Origin: CAIVAT01 sp037133475
GTDB taxonomy: Bacteria > Bacteroidota > Bacteroidia > Bacteroidales > FEN-979
Direction: 5' to 3'
Assembly: GCA_037133475.1 (NCBI GenBank)
Contig: JBAXOB010000003.1
Location: forward strand, 1-64,000
Length of the DNA: 64,000 nucleotides
A program made the translations under genes and the position numbers. How positions within the stretch are numbered: position 1 is the stretch's first letter; the number at the start of each line of letters is the position of its first letter. The notes below the pieces were generated by a model. It was not told where the DNA came from. It did no database searches and saw nothing but the letters and a program-made list of their open reading frames with translations. Below, in pieces: positions 53,623-61,397 of this stretch.

Positions 53623-54747
53623 ATGAGCGAAATTACTCTCCTGAAGGTCTCCACGATAAAAGAGCTGAAGCGGTTTATCGATTTTCCGTTTCAACTCTAT
53701 AAGGGAAATGCGTATTGGGTCCCCCCCCTGATCTTTGATGAATTAAACACGCTCCGCAAGGATAAAAACCCTGCTTTTGAATATTGCGAGGCTGAGTACT
53801 GGATTGCCCTCCGTGATGGCAAACCGGTCGGGCGCGTAGCCGGCATAATCAACCACAAGGAATATGAACGCTGGAAAGAAAAGCTGGTGAGATTCGGCTG
53901 GATTGATTTTATCGATGATCCTGAAGTATCAGAGCTTTTGATCAATACAGTTAAGGAATGGGGACGGTCGAAGGGGATGACGGGGATTCACGGGCCGCTG
54001 GGGTTTACCGATATGGACCCGGAGGGGATGCTGACCGAGGGGTTTGACCAGCTGTCAAGCCTTTCAGCCATCTATAACCATTCCTATTACAATGATCACA
54101 TTCAGCGGCTGGGCTTTGAAAAGGCTACCGACTGGGTGCAGTTTGAGATCAACATCCCTGACGAGATCCCTGCCAAGGTAGAGCGCATGACCAGGATCGT
54201 ACTGGAAAAATACAAGCTGCGCTTGCTGAAACCAAGGAAGGCCAGTGAAATTCGTCCCTATGCCTCGAAAATGTTCATCATGTATAATGAGGCGTTTCAT
54301 GATCTTTACGGATTCACCCCGCTGACCCGGAAGCAGATGGATTGTTATACCAAGCAGTACTTCGGATTCATCAGGCCCGAATTCGTTTCCCTGATCGTTG
54401 ACGAGCAGGATGAGATCGCCGGTTTCGGGATCACCATGCCCAGTATGGACAAGGCGATGCAGAAGACCCACGGAAGGTTGTTCCCGTTTGGGTTTCTTCA
54501 CCTGTTAAAGGCCATGTACTTTAACGATGCCATCCACATGTACCTGATCGGCGTCAGGCCCGATTACCAGGGGAAAGGCGTGCTGGCCCTCGTTTACCAC
54601 GAACTGAACAAGGCCTATATCGCAGCCGGGATGAAAACCGCCCGCACCCATCCTCAGCTGGAAGAGAACTTCCGTGCGGTCTCCATATGGAAAAATTATG
54701 ATGCCCGGGTGAACATCCGGCGGCGTTGCTATACCAGTTCCCTGTAA
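53623..54747 (+). CDS. GNAT-like acyltransferase, ceramide synthase candidate (copy B)
   Basis: 374 residues, close paralogue of 51212-52345 (more than half of aligned residues look identical by eye; domain order is the same; the N-terminal 20 residues and the middle differ most). Like copy A it has a GNAT-like region QGKGVLALVYHEL near 312-324. The 212-bp gap with its own promoter suggests separate control, possibly for a second acyl chain length or substrate. No motif distinguishes the two functions. Confidence 0.75.
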   Translation: MSEITLLKVSTIKELKRFIDFPFQLYKGNAYWVPPLIFDELNTLRKDKNPAFEYCEAEYWIALRDGKPVGRVAGIINHKEYERWKEKLVRFGWIDFIDDPEVSELLINTVKEWGRSKGMTGIHGPLGFTDMDPEGMLTEGFDQLSSLSAIYNHSYYNDHIQRLGFEKATDWVQFEINIPDEIPAKVERMTRIVLEKYKLRLLKPRKASEIRPYASKMFIMYNEAFHDLYGFTPLTRKQMDCYTKQYFGFIRPEFVSLIVDEQDEIAGFGITMPSMDKAMQKTHGRLFPFGFLHLLKAMYFNDAIHMYLIGVRPDYQGKGVLALVYHELNKAYIAAGMKTARTHPQLEENFRAVSIWKNYDARVNIRRRCYTSSL

Positions 54748-54829
54748 CAGCAGGGATTTCCCCAGGGCCCCCAATCAGCCTGGATTTGTCGGTCAAGGTT
54801 CATCTATATCATCGTTCCGGCCCGAAAGG

Positions 54830-55840
54830 TTAATGACCGTGCCCGGGGAGTGCCTTCACCGGAAAGGGGAGGGGATCGCCCTTAACTGTTGACCTGCCGC
54901 CATCAGTGGATTTCACCGGCGCAGGCCATGGCCATCCGGTTACCAGGGGCGAGTAATTCCCTGTGATCGCCTCGTACTGCCTGTAGTTTCCGCTTCCCGC
55001 TTCATACTTGAATTCCTCCCGGTATTTATGCTGTGAATTTAACTCCTGGTCCTGGTAAATTAATATATTGCCAAGGCTATTATAGGTGTAATTTTCAATG
55101 TTATATTGTACCCAGGTGTTGTTGTTCCAGTCGTAACCTTTGCTGGAGGTTAACCGGCCACCGGTATATTCCATGGCGTATTTCCAGATATCCAGGCTCC
55201 CCGAATATTTTGTGGAATCAAGTTCTGTGGTTATCTGGTTTCCCTGGTACAGATAGGTAATCCAATATTTTTCATTCCCGTTGTTATACGTTATATCCGT
55301 AGCGATAATTCTTTTATTGCTGTCATAGGTGCAAAGGGCTTTCTCAGATTCTGTCCAGCTACCCAATGAAAAATTATACCAGGTGGCTGAAGTCAAACCT
55401 GCCGTACCAAAGGTATAGATCCATTTATAGGCAGTATATTCGTTCCCTGCCTGATCAAACGAATGGGTAAGGATTTCAACAGGATTGGTGCCTGAAAAAG
55501 AGGTAACTTCAGTAAAACTGCTTTTATACCATATCCCGTTGGCCGTATCGTAGCGGGTTACGGAGATCAACTGGTTGCCACTATATTGAAAGGTTGTTTT
55601 AGCAGTTTTTACCAAGTGTGAGGAATGGTAATCTATCGCTGAAGAAAGTTGATTTCCTGAATACTGGAAAACAGTTTTAGAATTGATTGTGTCATTCGCA
55701 TAATAGGCCCATTCAATAATACGCTCTGAGGGGGTGGACCCGGAGGATTCACTGGATTTTTTCTTGCAGGAGATCATCATGAGCCCCGGCATGACCATCA
55801 TGATGATCAGGATGCAGCGGAGGGGAGAAAAAAAAATCAT
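54830..55840 (-). CDS. YD-like repeat lipoprotein (copy 1)
   Basis: 336 residues. Signal peptide with lipobox MMISCKKK. Repeated strands YSGNQLSSAIDYHS, YSGNQLISVTRYD, YTGGRLTSSKGYD and YEAGSGNYRQY resemble degenerate YD (RHS-like) repeats, which form beta sheets. No toxin domain is present and the protein is small. It lies 57 bp after its paralogue (55898-56899) on the same strand. No known family name; probably surface-exposed and of unknown function. Confidence 0.72.
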   Translation of the reverse strand: MIFFSPLRCILIIMMVMPGLMMISCKKKSSESSGSTPSERIIEWAYYANDTINSKTVFQYSGNQLSSAIDYHSSHLVKTAKTTFQYSGNQLISVTRYDTANGIWYKSSFTEVTSFSGTNPVEILTHSFDQAGNEYTAYKWIYTFGTAGLTSATWYNFSLGSWTESEKALCTYDSNKRIIATDITYNNGNEKYWITYLYQGNQITTELDSTKYSGSLDIWKYAMEYTGGRLTSSKGYDWNNNTWVQYNIENYTYNSLGNILIYQDQELNSQHKYREEFKYEAGSGNYRQYEAITGNYSPLVTGWPWPAPVKSTDGGRSTVKGDPLPFPVKALPGHGH

Positions 55841-55897
55841 AATAATTCGATTTGAGTTAATGAATAAGGTAGGTCAATAGACAGACTGTCAATCCCC

Positions 55898-56899
55898 TTA
55901 CTTGTTTCCGGCTGGTTTGCGAGGTTGATGGAAGCTCATGGCTGATGGATGTATACCGGGATCGGCAACTGTCGATTTAAGCGGGTAGGGCCAGGGCATT
56001 CCGGGTAAATTCATATACCCGCTGTAAATAAATGCAAACTGCCTGAAATTCCCTGCTCCGCCTTCATAGGTTATCTCTTCCCTGAATCTGTTGGTTGAAT
56101 CGGCTGAAATTCCCTGGTATTTGATTTCATTCCCCTCAGCATTGTATGTGTAGGACTCATTATAGGAGAGGGTCCAGGTATTATTGTTCCAATCATACTC
56201 CTGGACTGAGGAGAGTTTGCTGTTGGCATATTGGCAGTTATATTTCCATACATACCAGTCGGGATTGGCATAGGAGGAGTCCTGTTCGGTCGTCATGTTA
56301 TTTCCCTGGTAGGTATACCTGTAGTGGTCTTCAAAGCCGTAGAGGGTTGACAGGTACTTCATCAGGATCAACCTTGACGCGTTGTCATAGGTGTTTTCGT
56401 ACCTGCTGGTTTCCGTCCAGGAACCGGAGGAATAGGTGTAATAGATTTTCGCGGTTATGAGTGCCCCGCTGAAGACCATTGACCGTTTGGTCTTACCCGT
56501 TTCAGTGCCGGTTTGATCGTAACTGTGTATGATAAACTCCGATGGAGTGCTGCCATTGTATAATGTTACTTCCGTATATGAACGCTTGATCCAGTTTCCC
56601 CCGGTTGTGTCGAACCTTGTGTAACTGGCAATCTGACTTCCATTGTAGGATAAAACGACTTTGTAGAGCTTTACCATCCTTGAGTTATAAAAGATTAAGT
56701 CAGAGAGCAGGTTGCCGGAATAATGATAAACATTTTTACTGTATAGTGTGTCTGCTTCATAGGTCGCCCATTCTGTAATGCGCTGGGAAGAAACGGACAC
56801 TGCGGTTTCACTGGCTTTTTTCTTGCAGGAAAAAAACACGAGGCAAGTCAGAAAAAGGACGATGGCAAGTCCTGTCGGGGAAAAATATTTCTTATACAT
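55898..56899 (-). CDS. YD-like repeat lipoprotein (copy 2)
   Basis: 333 residues, paralogue of the preceding gene: SCKKK lipobox (FFSCKKK), repeated YSGNLLSDLIFYNS, YNGSQIASYTRFD and YDWNNNTWTLSYNESYTYN segments, ending with EITYEGGAGNFRQFAF and a proline-rich tail. Same length and domain order as copy 1, so a recent or maintained tandem duplication. ATG 56899 was chosen because it precedes the signal peptide; the upstream frame is not signal-like. Confidence 0.72.
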   Translation of the reverse strand: MYKKYFSPTGLAIVLFLTCLVFFSCKKKASETAVSVSSQRITEWATYEADTLYSKNVYHYSGNLLSDLIFYNSRMVKLYKVVLSYNGSQIASYTRFDTTGGNWIKRSYTEVTLYNGSTPSEFIIHSYDQTGTETGKTKRSMVFSGALITAKIYYTYSSGSWTETSRYENTYDNASRLILMKYLSTLYGFEDHYRYTYQGNNMTTEQDSSYANPDWYVWKYNCQYANSKLSSVQEYDWNNNTWTLSYNESYTYNAEGNEIKYQGISADSTNRFREEITYEGGAGNFRQFAFIYSGYMNLPGMPWPYPLKSTVADPGIHPSAMSFHQPRKPAGNK

Positions 56900-57089
56900 A
56901 TGCAGGGATTTACATTTATTTGTGTTATTAACAACCAATATTATCAATACTCAATTGTGTTGAAAACATCCTTCCGGACTCCTGTCTTAAGCAACGTTCA
57001 ACACAGGTTTATTTGTCCAGGGAATACCGGATAAGTGGCTATTGGCATTTTCATTTGGGATCTCACACTTTACAGACTTGTGTAAATTG

Positions 57090-57135
57090 AAACAGTCTCA
57101 AAAGAACTCATCACTGAACCCTTTTGAGACTGTTT
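57090..57135. terminator. Fifteen-pair hairpin terminator
   Basis: AAACAGTCTCAAAAG and CTTTTGAGACTGTTT pair perfectly around a 16-base loop. It follows the outer-membrane protein gene (minus) and precedes the lipoprotein copy 2 promoter region. Confidence 0.8.
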
Positions 57136-57154
57136 TACAATAAATTATATGCTT

Positions 57155-58039
57155 TTAGAAATAAAATGCCAGATTGATGGCGCCACCTGTATTGCTGTTG
57201 TCGATGCCGAAATAGGCTGAACCCCCGCGTTTGATGGTTGTTGTTTTTGCTGTTTTGTTGACACCATCCCAGGTTTCTGTTTCAATGTTTGATTTTCCCT
57301 TGAACTGCATTGCTAATCCCCATGAGAATTCACCGCCCAGTGAAATTTTTGGTGCAATGAAATACTCGACACCGATAAATGCATTGGCTCCGATACCAAA
57401 TGCAAAGCCATCGGAGTTGCTCAGAAGCCGTGCCGAACTGGCTGTGGCGGTATAACCCCCTGTTGCATCAGCAGTCCATGGAGTTTGTGTCGACAAAGGG
57501 CTGAGGTGAACAGCGGTAAAGGCGTTGCCATAAGTATAGTTATTGCTCTTCGAACCAAGGAAAATATTCGCCATTGCTCCCACATAGCCCTGCACGCGAC
57601 CTTTGCCGCGACGCTGCTCAATACCGGCTCCCAACACCAGGTTAAAGGCAGTGCTGGTCCATTTATCGTCGACAGTGGCTTCATTTGGTGTGGCCGTACC
57701 AAGCTGATCGGTAATCGTGTTCTTCTTTGTGTCGGCGATAAAACCGATGCGAATCCTGGCCCGCAAGGCAGTGGTAGCACTGGTGAATTTTTTCACCTGG
57801 AAGGTATAGGTCGGGATGTTATCTCCAAGGCCGGGAAATGACCAGGAAGGAGCACTGGTTGAGGAGGTGCCGTGAAACATGTTGCCAAGATAGGATAAAA
57901 ACGGGACTGCATCCACCGATAATCCGATATCTCCCTTTTCGGGCAAAATGGGGAATCCTTTTTTTGATGTTAGCTCTTGTGCGTTTGCAATACTCATGCA
58001 TAGGAGTCCGGCAAATAACAGCATACTGATTTTTTTCAT
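57155..58039 (-). CDS. Outer-membrane beta-barrel protein of unknown function
   Basis: 294 residues. Signal peptide (MKKISMLLFAGLLCMSIANA), then about 12 predicted amphipathic strands (RIRIGFIADTKKN, FNLVLGAGIEQRRG, SLGGEFSWGLAMQFKG) and the terminal strand GGAINLAFYF with a C-terminal Phe, the usual outer-membrane end. The Asp/Asn-rich middle contains a variable loop. Not recognised as a known porin. It lies downstream of the VWA gene on the same strand, and may be transcribed with it. Confidence 0.78.
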   Translation of the reverse strand: MKKISMLLFAGLLCMSIANAQELTSKKGFPILPEKGDIGLSVDAVPFLSYLGNMFHGTSSTSAPSWSFPGLGDNIPTYTFQVKKFTSATTALRARIRIGFIADTKKNTITDQLGTATPNEATVDDKWTSTAFNLVLGAGIEQRRGKGRVQGYVGAMANIFLGSKSNNYTYGNAFTAVHLSPLSTQTPWTADATGGYTATASSARLLSNSDGFAFGIGANAFIGVEYFIAPKISLGGEFSWGLAMQFKGKSNIETETWDGVNKTAKTTTIKRGGSAYFGIDNSNTGGAINLAFYF

Positions 58040-58167
58040 GGTTTTTTGTTTTTAGTGAATATTTGGTTTATAAGGGTTTCCAATGAAACTTAAATGGGAA
58101 TAGTTATAAATGGTTAACCTTCAATACATATTACGTATCGAGGAAAACCGGGTTGAGGGTGCCTGCG

Positions 58168-59208
58168 CTATTTGACAAAGGGATAGAATACCTTTTGGGT
58201 CTTAGCCGAAAAAGTGCCTTTTTTGCAGGTGTAGTTTGCCTCAACGATCAGTAAAACTTCAGAGCAATTGGTATTGCTGTAAACCCAGGAAACCTGGTAC
58301 AGGTTTTTCAGCTGGCCGCTGATCATGGCAAACAGGTTTTTCAGGGTGGTAATATCAGGCGTGTAATAATAGCGTCCGCCGGTTTGCCTTGCAATCGTAT
58401 CCAGTATGGCATCATTGGCCATCCCAAAACCGAGGGTATAGAGCGGAATTTGCTTGTTTATAGCCTGGCTGATAAGATCTGACTGTGAAATGGTGGATTC
58501 ATTATCCTGGCCATCGGTAAACCCGATGACGGCGGGCATGAACCCGCTATGGGTACTGTTGAAGGATTCAGCATCGTTCAAACCGTAAGCCATGGCACTG
58601 TAAAATGCGGTATTGTTGAACTGCCAGGTCCAATAATTATGCAGGGAATCGAGCAGGCGGGTCGTATCGGTGGTAAACCGCTGGATCCGCTCTATGTAGG
58701 AGCTGAATTTGATCAGTTCAATCTGATCGTTCGCATTTTTAAGGACGATAAAACTGCCTGTTGCCGTTTCAAGCTCCCCGATATAGCCATCCATACTCCC
58801 CGAATAATCCAGTACCAGCGGTGTGGCGATGTTATTGCCTGTCTTGTTCAGTTTTTCAAAGGTCATCGAGGCGATCATAGCGGTATCCTGCGACCCTACG
58901 CAAACCTGTTTGATGATGAAGTTATACTGGTTGAAGTCGGAAAAGGGTTTGCCATTCTGGTCGGTCACCGAAAGATAGAGGTTGATCTGGGTACTCTTCA
59001 GCTTTGACAGTTCGATTCTCGGGATGCTGGCAATGATTTTGGTCGTGGTGGTATCGCTCATGTTGGAATAGGGCTGCGCGCCGCTGCTGCTTGTTTCAGT
59101 AGTCTTTTTTTTGCAACCTGCAAGCAAACCAACCGCAAGAATGACGATTGCCAGCAGCGTACCGGAAAGTCTCAGCAGGGAGATGTTCAGGGATTTCGTT
59201 GTTTTCAT
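58168..59208 (-). CDS. VWA-domain lipoprotein
   Basis: 346 residues. Signal peptide with lipobox (LLAGCKKK, Cys about 32), a beta N-terminal part and a VWA domain (about 120-300) with the MIDAS metal site DYSGSMDG and TDGQDNESTIS. A calcium- or magnesium-dependent ligand-binding surface is expected. Ends CKKGTFSAKTQKVFYPFVK. It and the barrel protein downstream may act together at the outer membrane. Function unknown. Confidence 0.85.
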   Translation of the reverse strand: MKTTKSLNISLLRLSGTLLAIVILAVGLLAGCKKKTTETSSSGAQPYSNMSDTTTTKIIASIPRIELSKLKSTQINLYLSVTDQNGKPFSDFNQYNFIIKQVCVGSQDTAMIASMTFEKLNKTGNNIATPLVLDYSGSMDGYIGELETATGSFIVLKNANDQIELIKFSSYIERIQRFTTDTTRLLDSLHNYWTWQFNNTAFYSAMAYGLNDAESFNSTHSGFMPAVIGFTDGQDNESTISQSDLISQAINKQIPLYTLGFGMANDAILDTIARQTGGRYYYTPDITTLKNLFAMISGQLKNLYQVSWVYSNTNCSEVLLIVEANYTCKKGTFSAKTQKVFYPFVK

Positions 59209-59486
59209 ACGATAAATGTTTAATTGTTTATATTACTGATCACTCAATGTTTGAAACGAAATGTCGCGTACCTGCTAATACATGCAAAGATGCAGGATGC
59301 CTTTTGATTGTAAAATGAGGGAGCCATCCGGGTTGCCAGTGCCCTGTGGAGGATAAACTGCAAACGGAAAACAAAAAAAACTGCTACAGAGAAAACGGTT
59401 ATCATCATGTCTGAAGAAAAAAATGAAACCGGGTATCAAAAAAATAATATTTAGTACCCAACATCAATAATGATTGAGCAAATATA

Positions 59487-59502
59487 TGTGAATATATTCA
59501 CA
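59487..59502. promoter_or_regulatory. CRP-type palindrome TGTGA-N6-TCACA
   Basis: TGTGAATATATTCACA is a perfect 16-bp palindrome matching the CRP/FNR-family core. It lies 279 bp before the VWA gene start. Confidence 0.5.
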
Positions 59503-59850
59503 ATGTCAAGAAAAATATAAATATGTTAATAGATTGAATAACAAATTGATACAATTGTAATAGTTAAATTTATATACTTCTTATTGCATTTTGTCCGGGA
59601 TTCTGTAAGAGTCAACAGGGTCGCTTATTGCATTAATTATCTTCTGTTATTTTGTTTAATGATCATTCTGGATATGGTATTACCATAACAAACAAAACTG
59701 AAATATCGGTGGAGGTGGATTCGCGGCCTTGAGAGTCATCCGGTAACATCCGGGCAAAACTGTTACGGTAATGGCGGGAGTTCAATAATATGCACAGGTT
59801 AACGGGGAATTAGCCGGTGGTGGTCCAGGATTCTGGGGGGATAAAAAAAA

Positions 59851-59878
59851 AGAGGCTGTCCCGTGTGAGACAGCCTCT
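59851..59878 (-). terminator. Terminator of the susCD operon
   Basis: On the minus strand AGAGGCTGTC, an 8-base loop and GACAGCCTCT are followed by eight T: a ten-pair intrinsic terminator 36 bp after the susD-like stop codon. Confidence 0.93.
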
Positions 59879-59914
59879 GGCATTTATTTACGCGTTGGTT
59901 GTTACATTCAGTTA

Positions 59915-61387
59915 CTATTTGTTGGGAGGAAACATATCCCAGAAAAGCCTGGTTGTAACGGCATCTCCGCCTGTTCCGAGGGCAGCTGAAGCAGCGGCAT
60001 AATTGGCGCCGTTCAGTGTCTGTTCAACAACCGGGAAGGTAAGACGTAAAGGAATATCGGTTTTGGCATCGGCAGGTTTCACGAGTACCGGATAATCCAG
60101 CATTCTCCAGGAGGTCCATGCCTCAAACCCTCTGTTATAAAGGGCAAGCCATTTTTGTTCGCCGATTTTCTGTTTCCAGGTACCGGTTGCAGTTGAATAT
60201 TTAACAGCAGTCTGGGCCAGGTAAGTAGCGGGAACCGTATCTGTTTTTGACCAGTATTGGAATGATAAGGTGATGGCATTGTTGTAATGGGTTTCAACAG
60301 TACCGCCAACAGTAAATCCTCTGGCAACGCCTTCAGCCAGTAAAAACTCAGTTTCGGAGGCATCAAAGATGACGGCTTCGAACGTAGGATCCTGGAGTTT
60401 ATCAGCAACATGCGAATATTGGTAATAATCGTTGAGGTCCCCGTAAACGCCACCCACGTATGCCATTTTGGATATACCGATAGTTGTAGAGGTATCAGCC
60501 ATTGTAAAAAAGTATGGCAATCTGGGATCTTTCAAGGAGTTCATTTTATCAATGAAGGTGTTGGCGCCAACAAAGTCATGTCTTCCGCTTGCGACCAGGT
60601 TGTCATAGATAGGATTGGAGTTAGGCTGAAACTGCATATAAACAATCCGGGCATTATCGGCATTGGATGAAATTACATGCGGCGCTGCAGCCTCTACAGT
60701 TGTTTTGGCGAGGGTAGGCTCAATATCAGAGAGGAGCATTCCCATGCGTAGTTTCAGGGAGTTGGCAAATTTCAGCCATCCTGCAACATCTCCGTAATAC
60801 ATGTTATCGGCATTGCCAAAACTGCCATAGGAAGGATTCATTTTGTTGATGGCGGTGTCCAGCCGTGCAATCAGGTCTTTATAAATGGTAAGCCCATCAT
60901 CATACTTGGGCAGTAAAATACCTGTTTTCAGTGCCTGTGAGTAAGGTACATTGCCGAATGATTCGACAAGGACGCTATACGAATAAACTGTCAGCACCTC
61001 AATAATAGCGAGTTTATTAACTAAAACTGCAGGGTCATCGCCTAACTTTGTACCTGTGGATTTGAGAACTTTCCCGGATTCATCCAGGTTTTTCAAAACG
61101 CTCACATAAAGCTGATTCCAATGGTTGCCGGGAATCGGACGGGTGATGATGTCGTAGATACTTTCATCGTTATAGGTGGTTTCAGTCCACTGCTGGGTGA
61201 ACATTCTCCATATATTGAGGTTTACGTTTGGCGTGACCATCTGGTCGAACAGACGTTTCTGGGCTGCGGTGAATAATGATTCACCTGGAACAACGGGGGG
61301 ATCCTTGATGTTTTTATTCAAATCTTCAAGTTTCGTACAAGACGAAAACACCAGGAGAACCAGGAAAATTGATAATATCTTTTTCAT
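59915..61387 (-). CDS. SusD/RagB-like nutrient-binding lipoprotein
   Basis: 490 residues. Signal peptide with lipobox LVFSSC (Cys about 16), then the all-helical SusD fold with TPR-like repeats (MFTQQWTETTYNDES, WLKFANSLKLRMGMLL). It sits 10 bp after the susC-like gene and is the surface lid that hands substrate to the SusC channel. The substrate class is not evident: no glycoside hydrolase or sensor lies downstream within the window. The gene is complete; its terminator lies at 59851-59878. Confidence 0.93.
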   Translation of the reverse strand: MKKILSIFLVLLVFSSCTKLEDLNKNIKDPPVVPGESLFTAAQKRLFDQMVTPNVNLNIWRMFTQQWTETTYNDESIYDIITRPIPGNHWNQLYVSVLKNLDESGKVLKSTGTKLGDDPAVLVNKLAIIEVLTVYSYSVLVESFGNVPYSQALKTGILLPKYDDGLTIYKDLIARLDTAINKMNPSYGSFGNADNMYYGDVAGWLKFANSLKLRMGMLLSDIEPTLAKTTVEAAAPHVISSNADNARIVYMQFQPNSNPIYDNLVASGRHDFVGANTFIDKMNSLKDPRLPYFFTMADTSTTIGISKMAYVGGVYGDLNDYYQYSHVADKLQDPTFEAVIFDASETEFLLAEGVARGFTVGGTVETHYNNAITLSFQYWSKTDTVPATYLAQTAVKYSTATGTWKQKIGEQKWLALYNRGFEAWTSWRMLDYPVLVKPADAKTDIPLRLTFPVVEQTLNGANYAAASAALGTGGDAVTTRLFWDMFPPNK

Positions 61388-61397
61388 ATTTTTTAAT

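Larger units (their letters stand above)
59209..59914. other. 706-bp gene-free region upstream of the VWA gene
   Basis: AT-rich DNA with several frame-broken stretches. Contains the palindrome at 59487-59502 and the SusD terminator at 59851-59878. I see no credible coding sequence longer than about 60 codons and no recognisable RNA gene; an unrecognised small RNA or regulatory region cannot be excluded. Confidence 0.7.

Noticed and set aside
59209..59914. Possible insertion-element remnant
   Set aside because: No terminal inverted repeats, target duplication or transposase fragments recognised.
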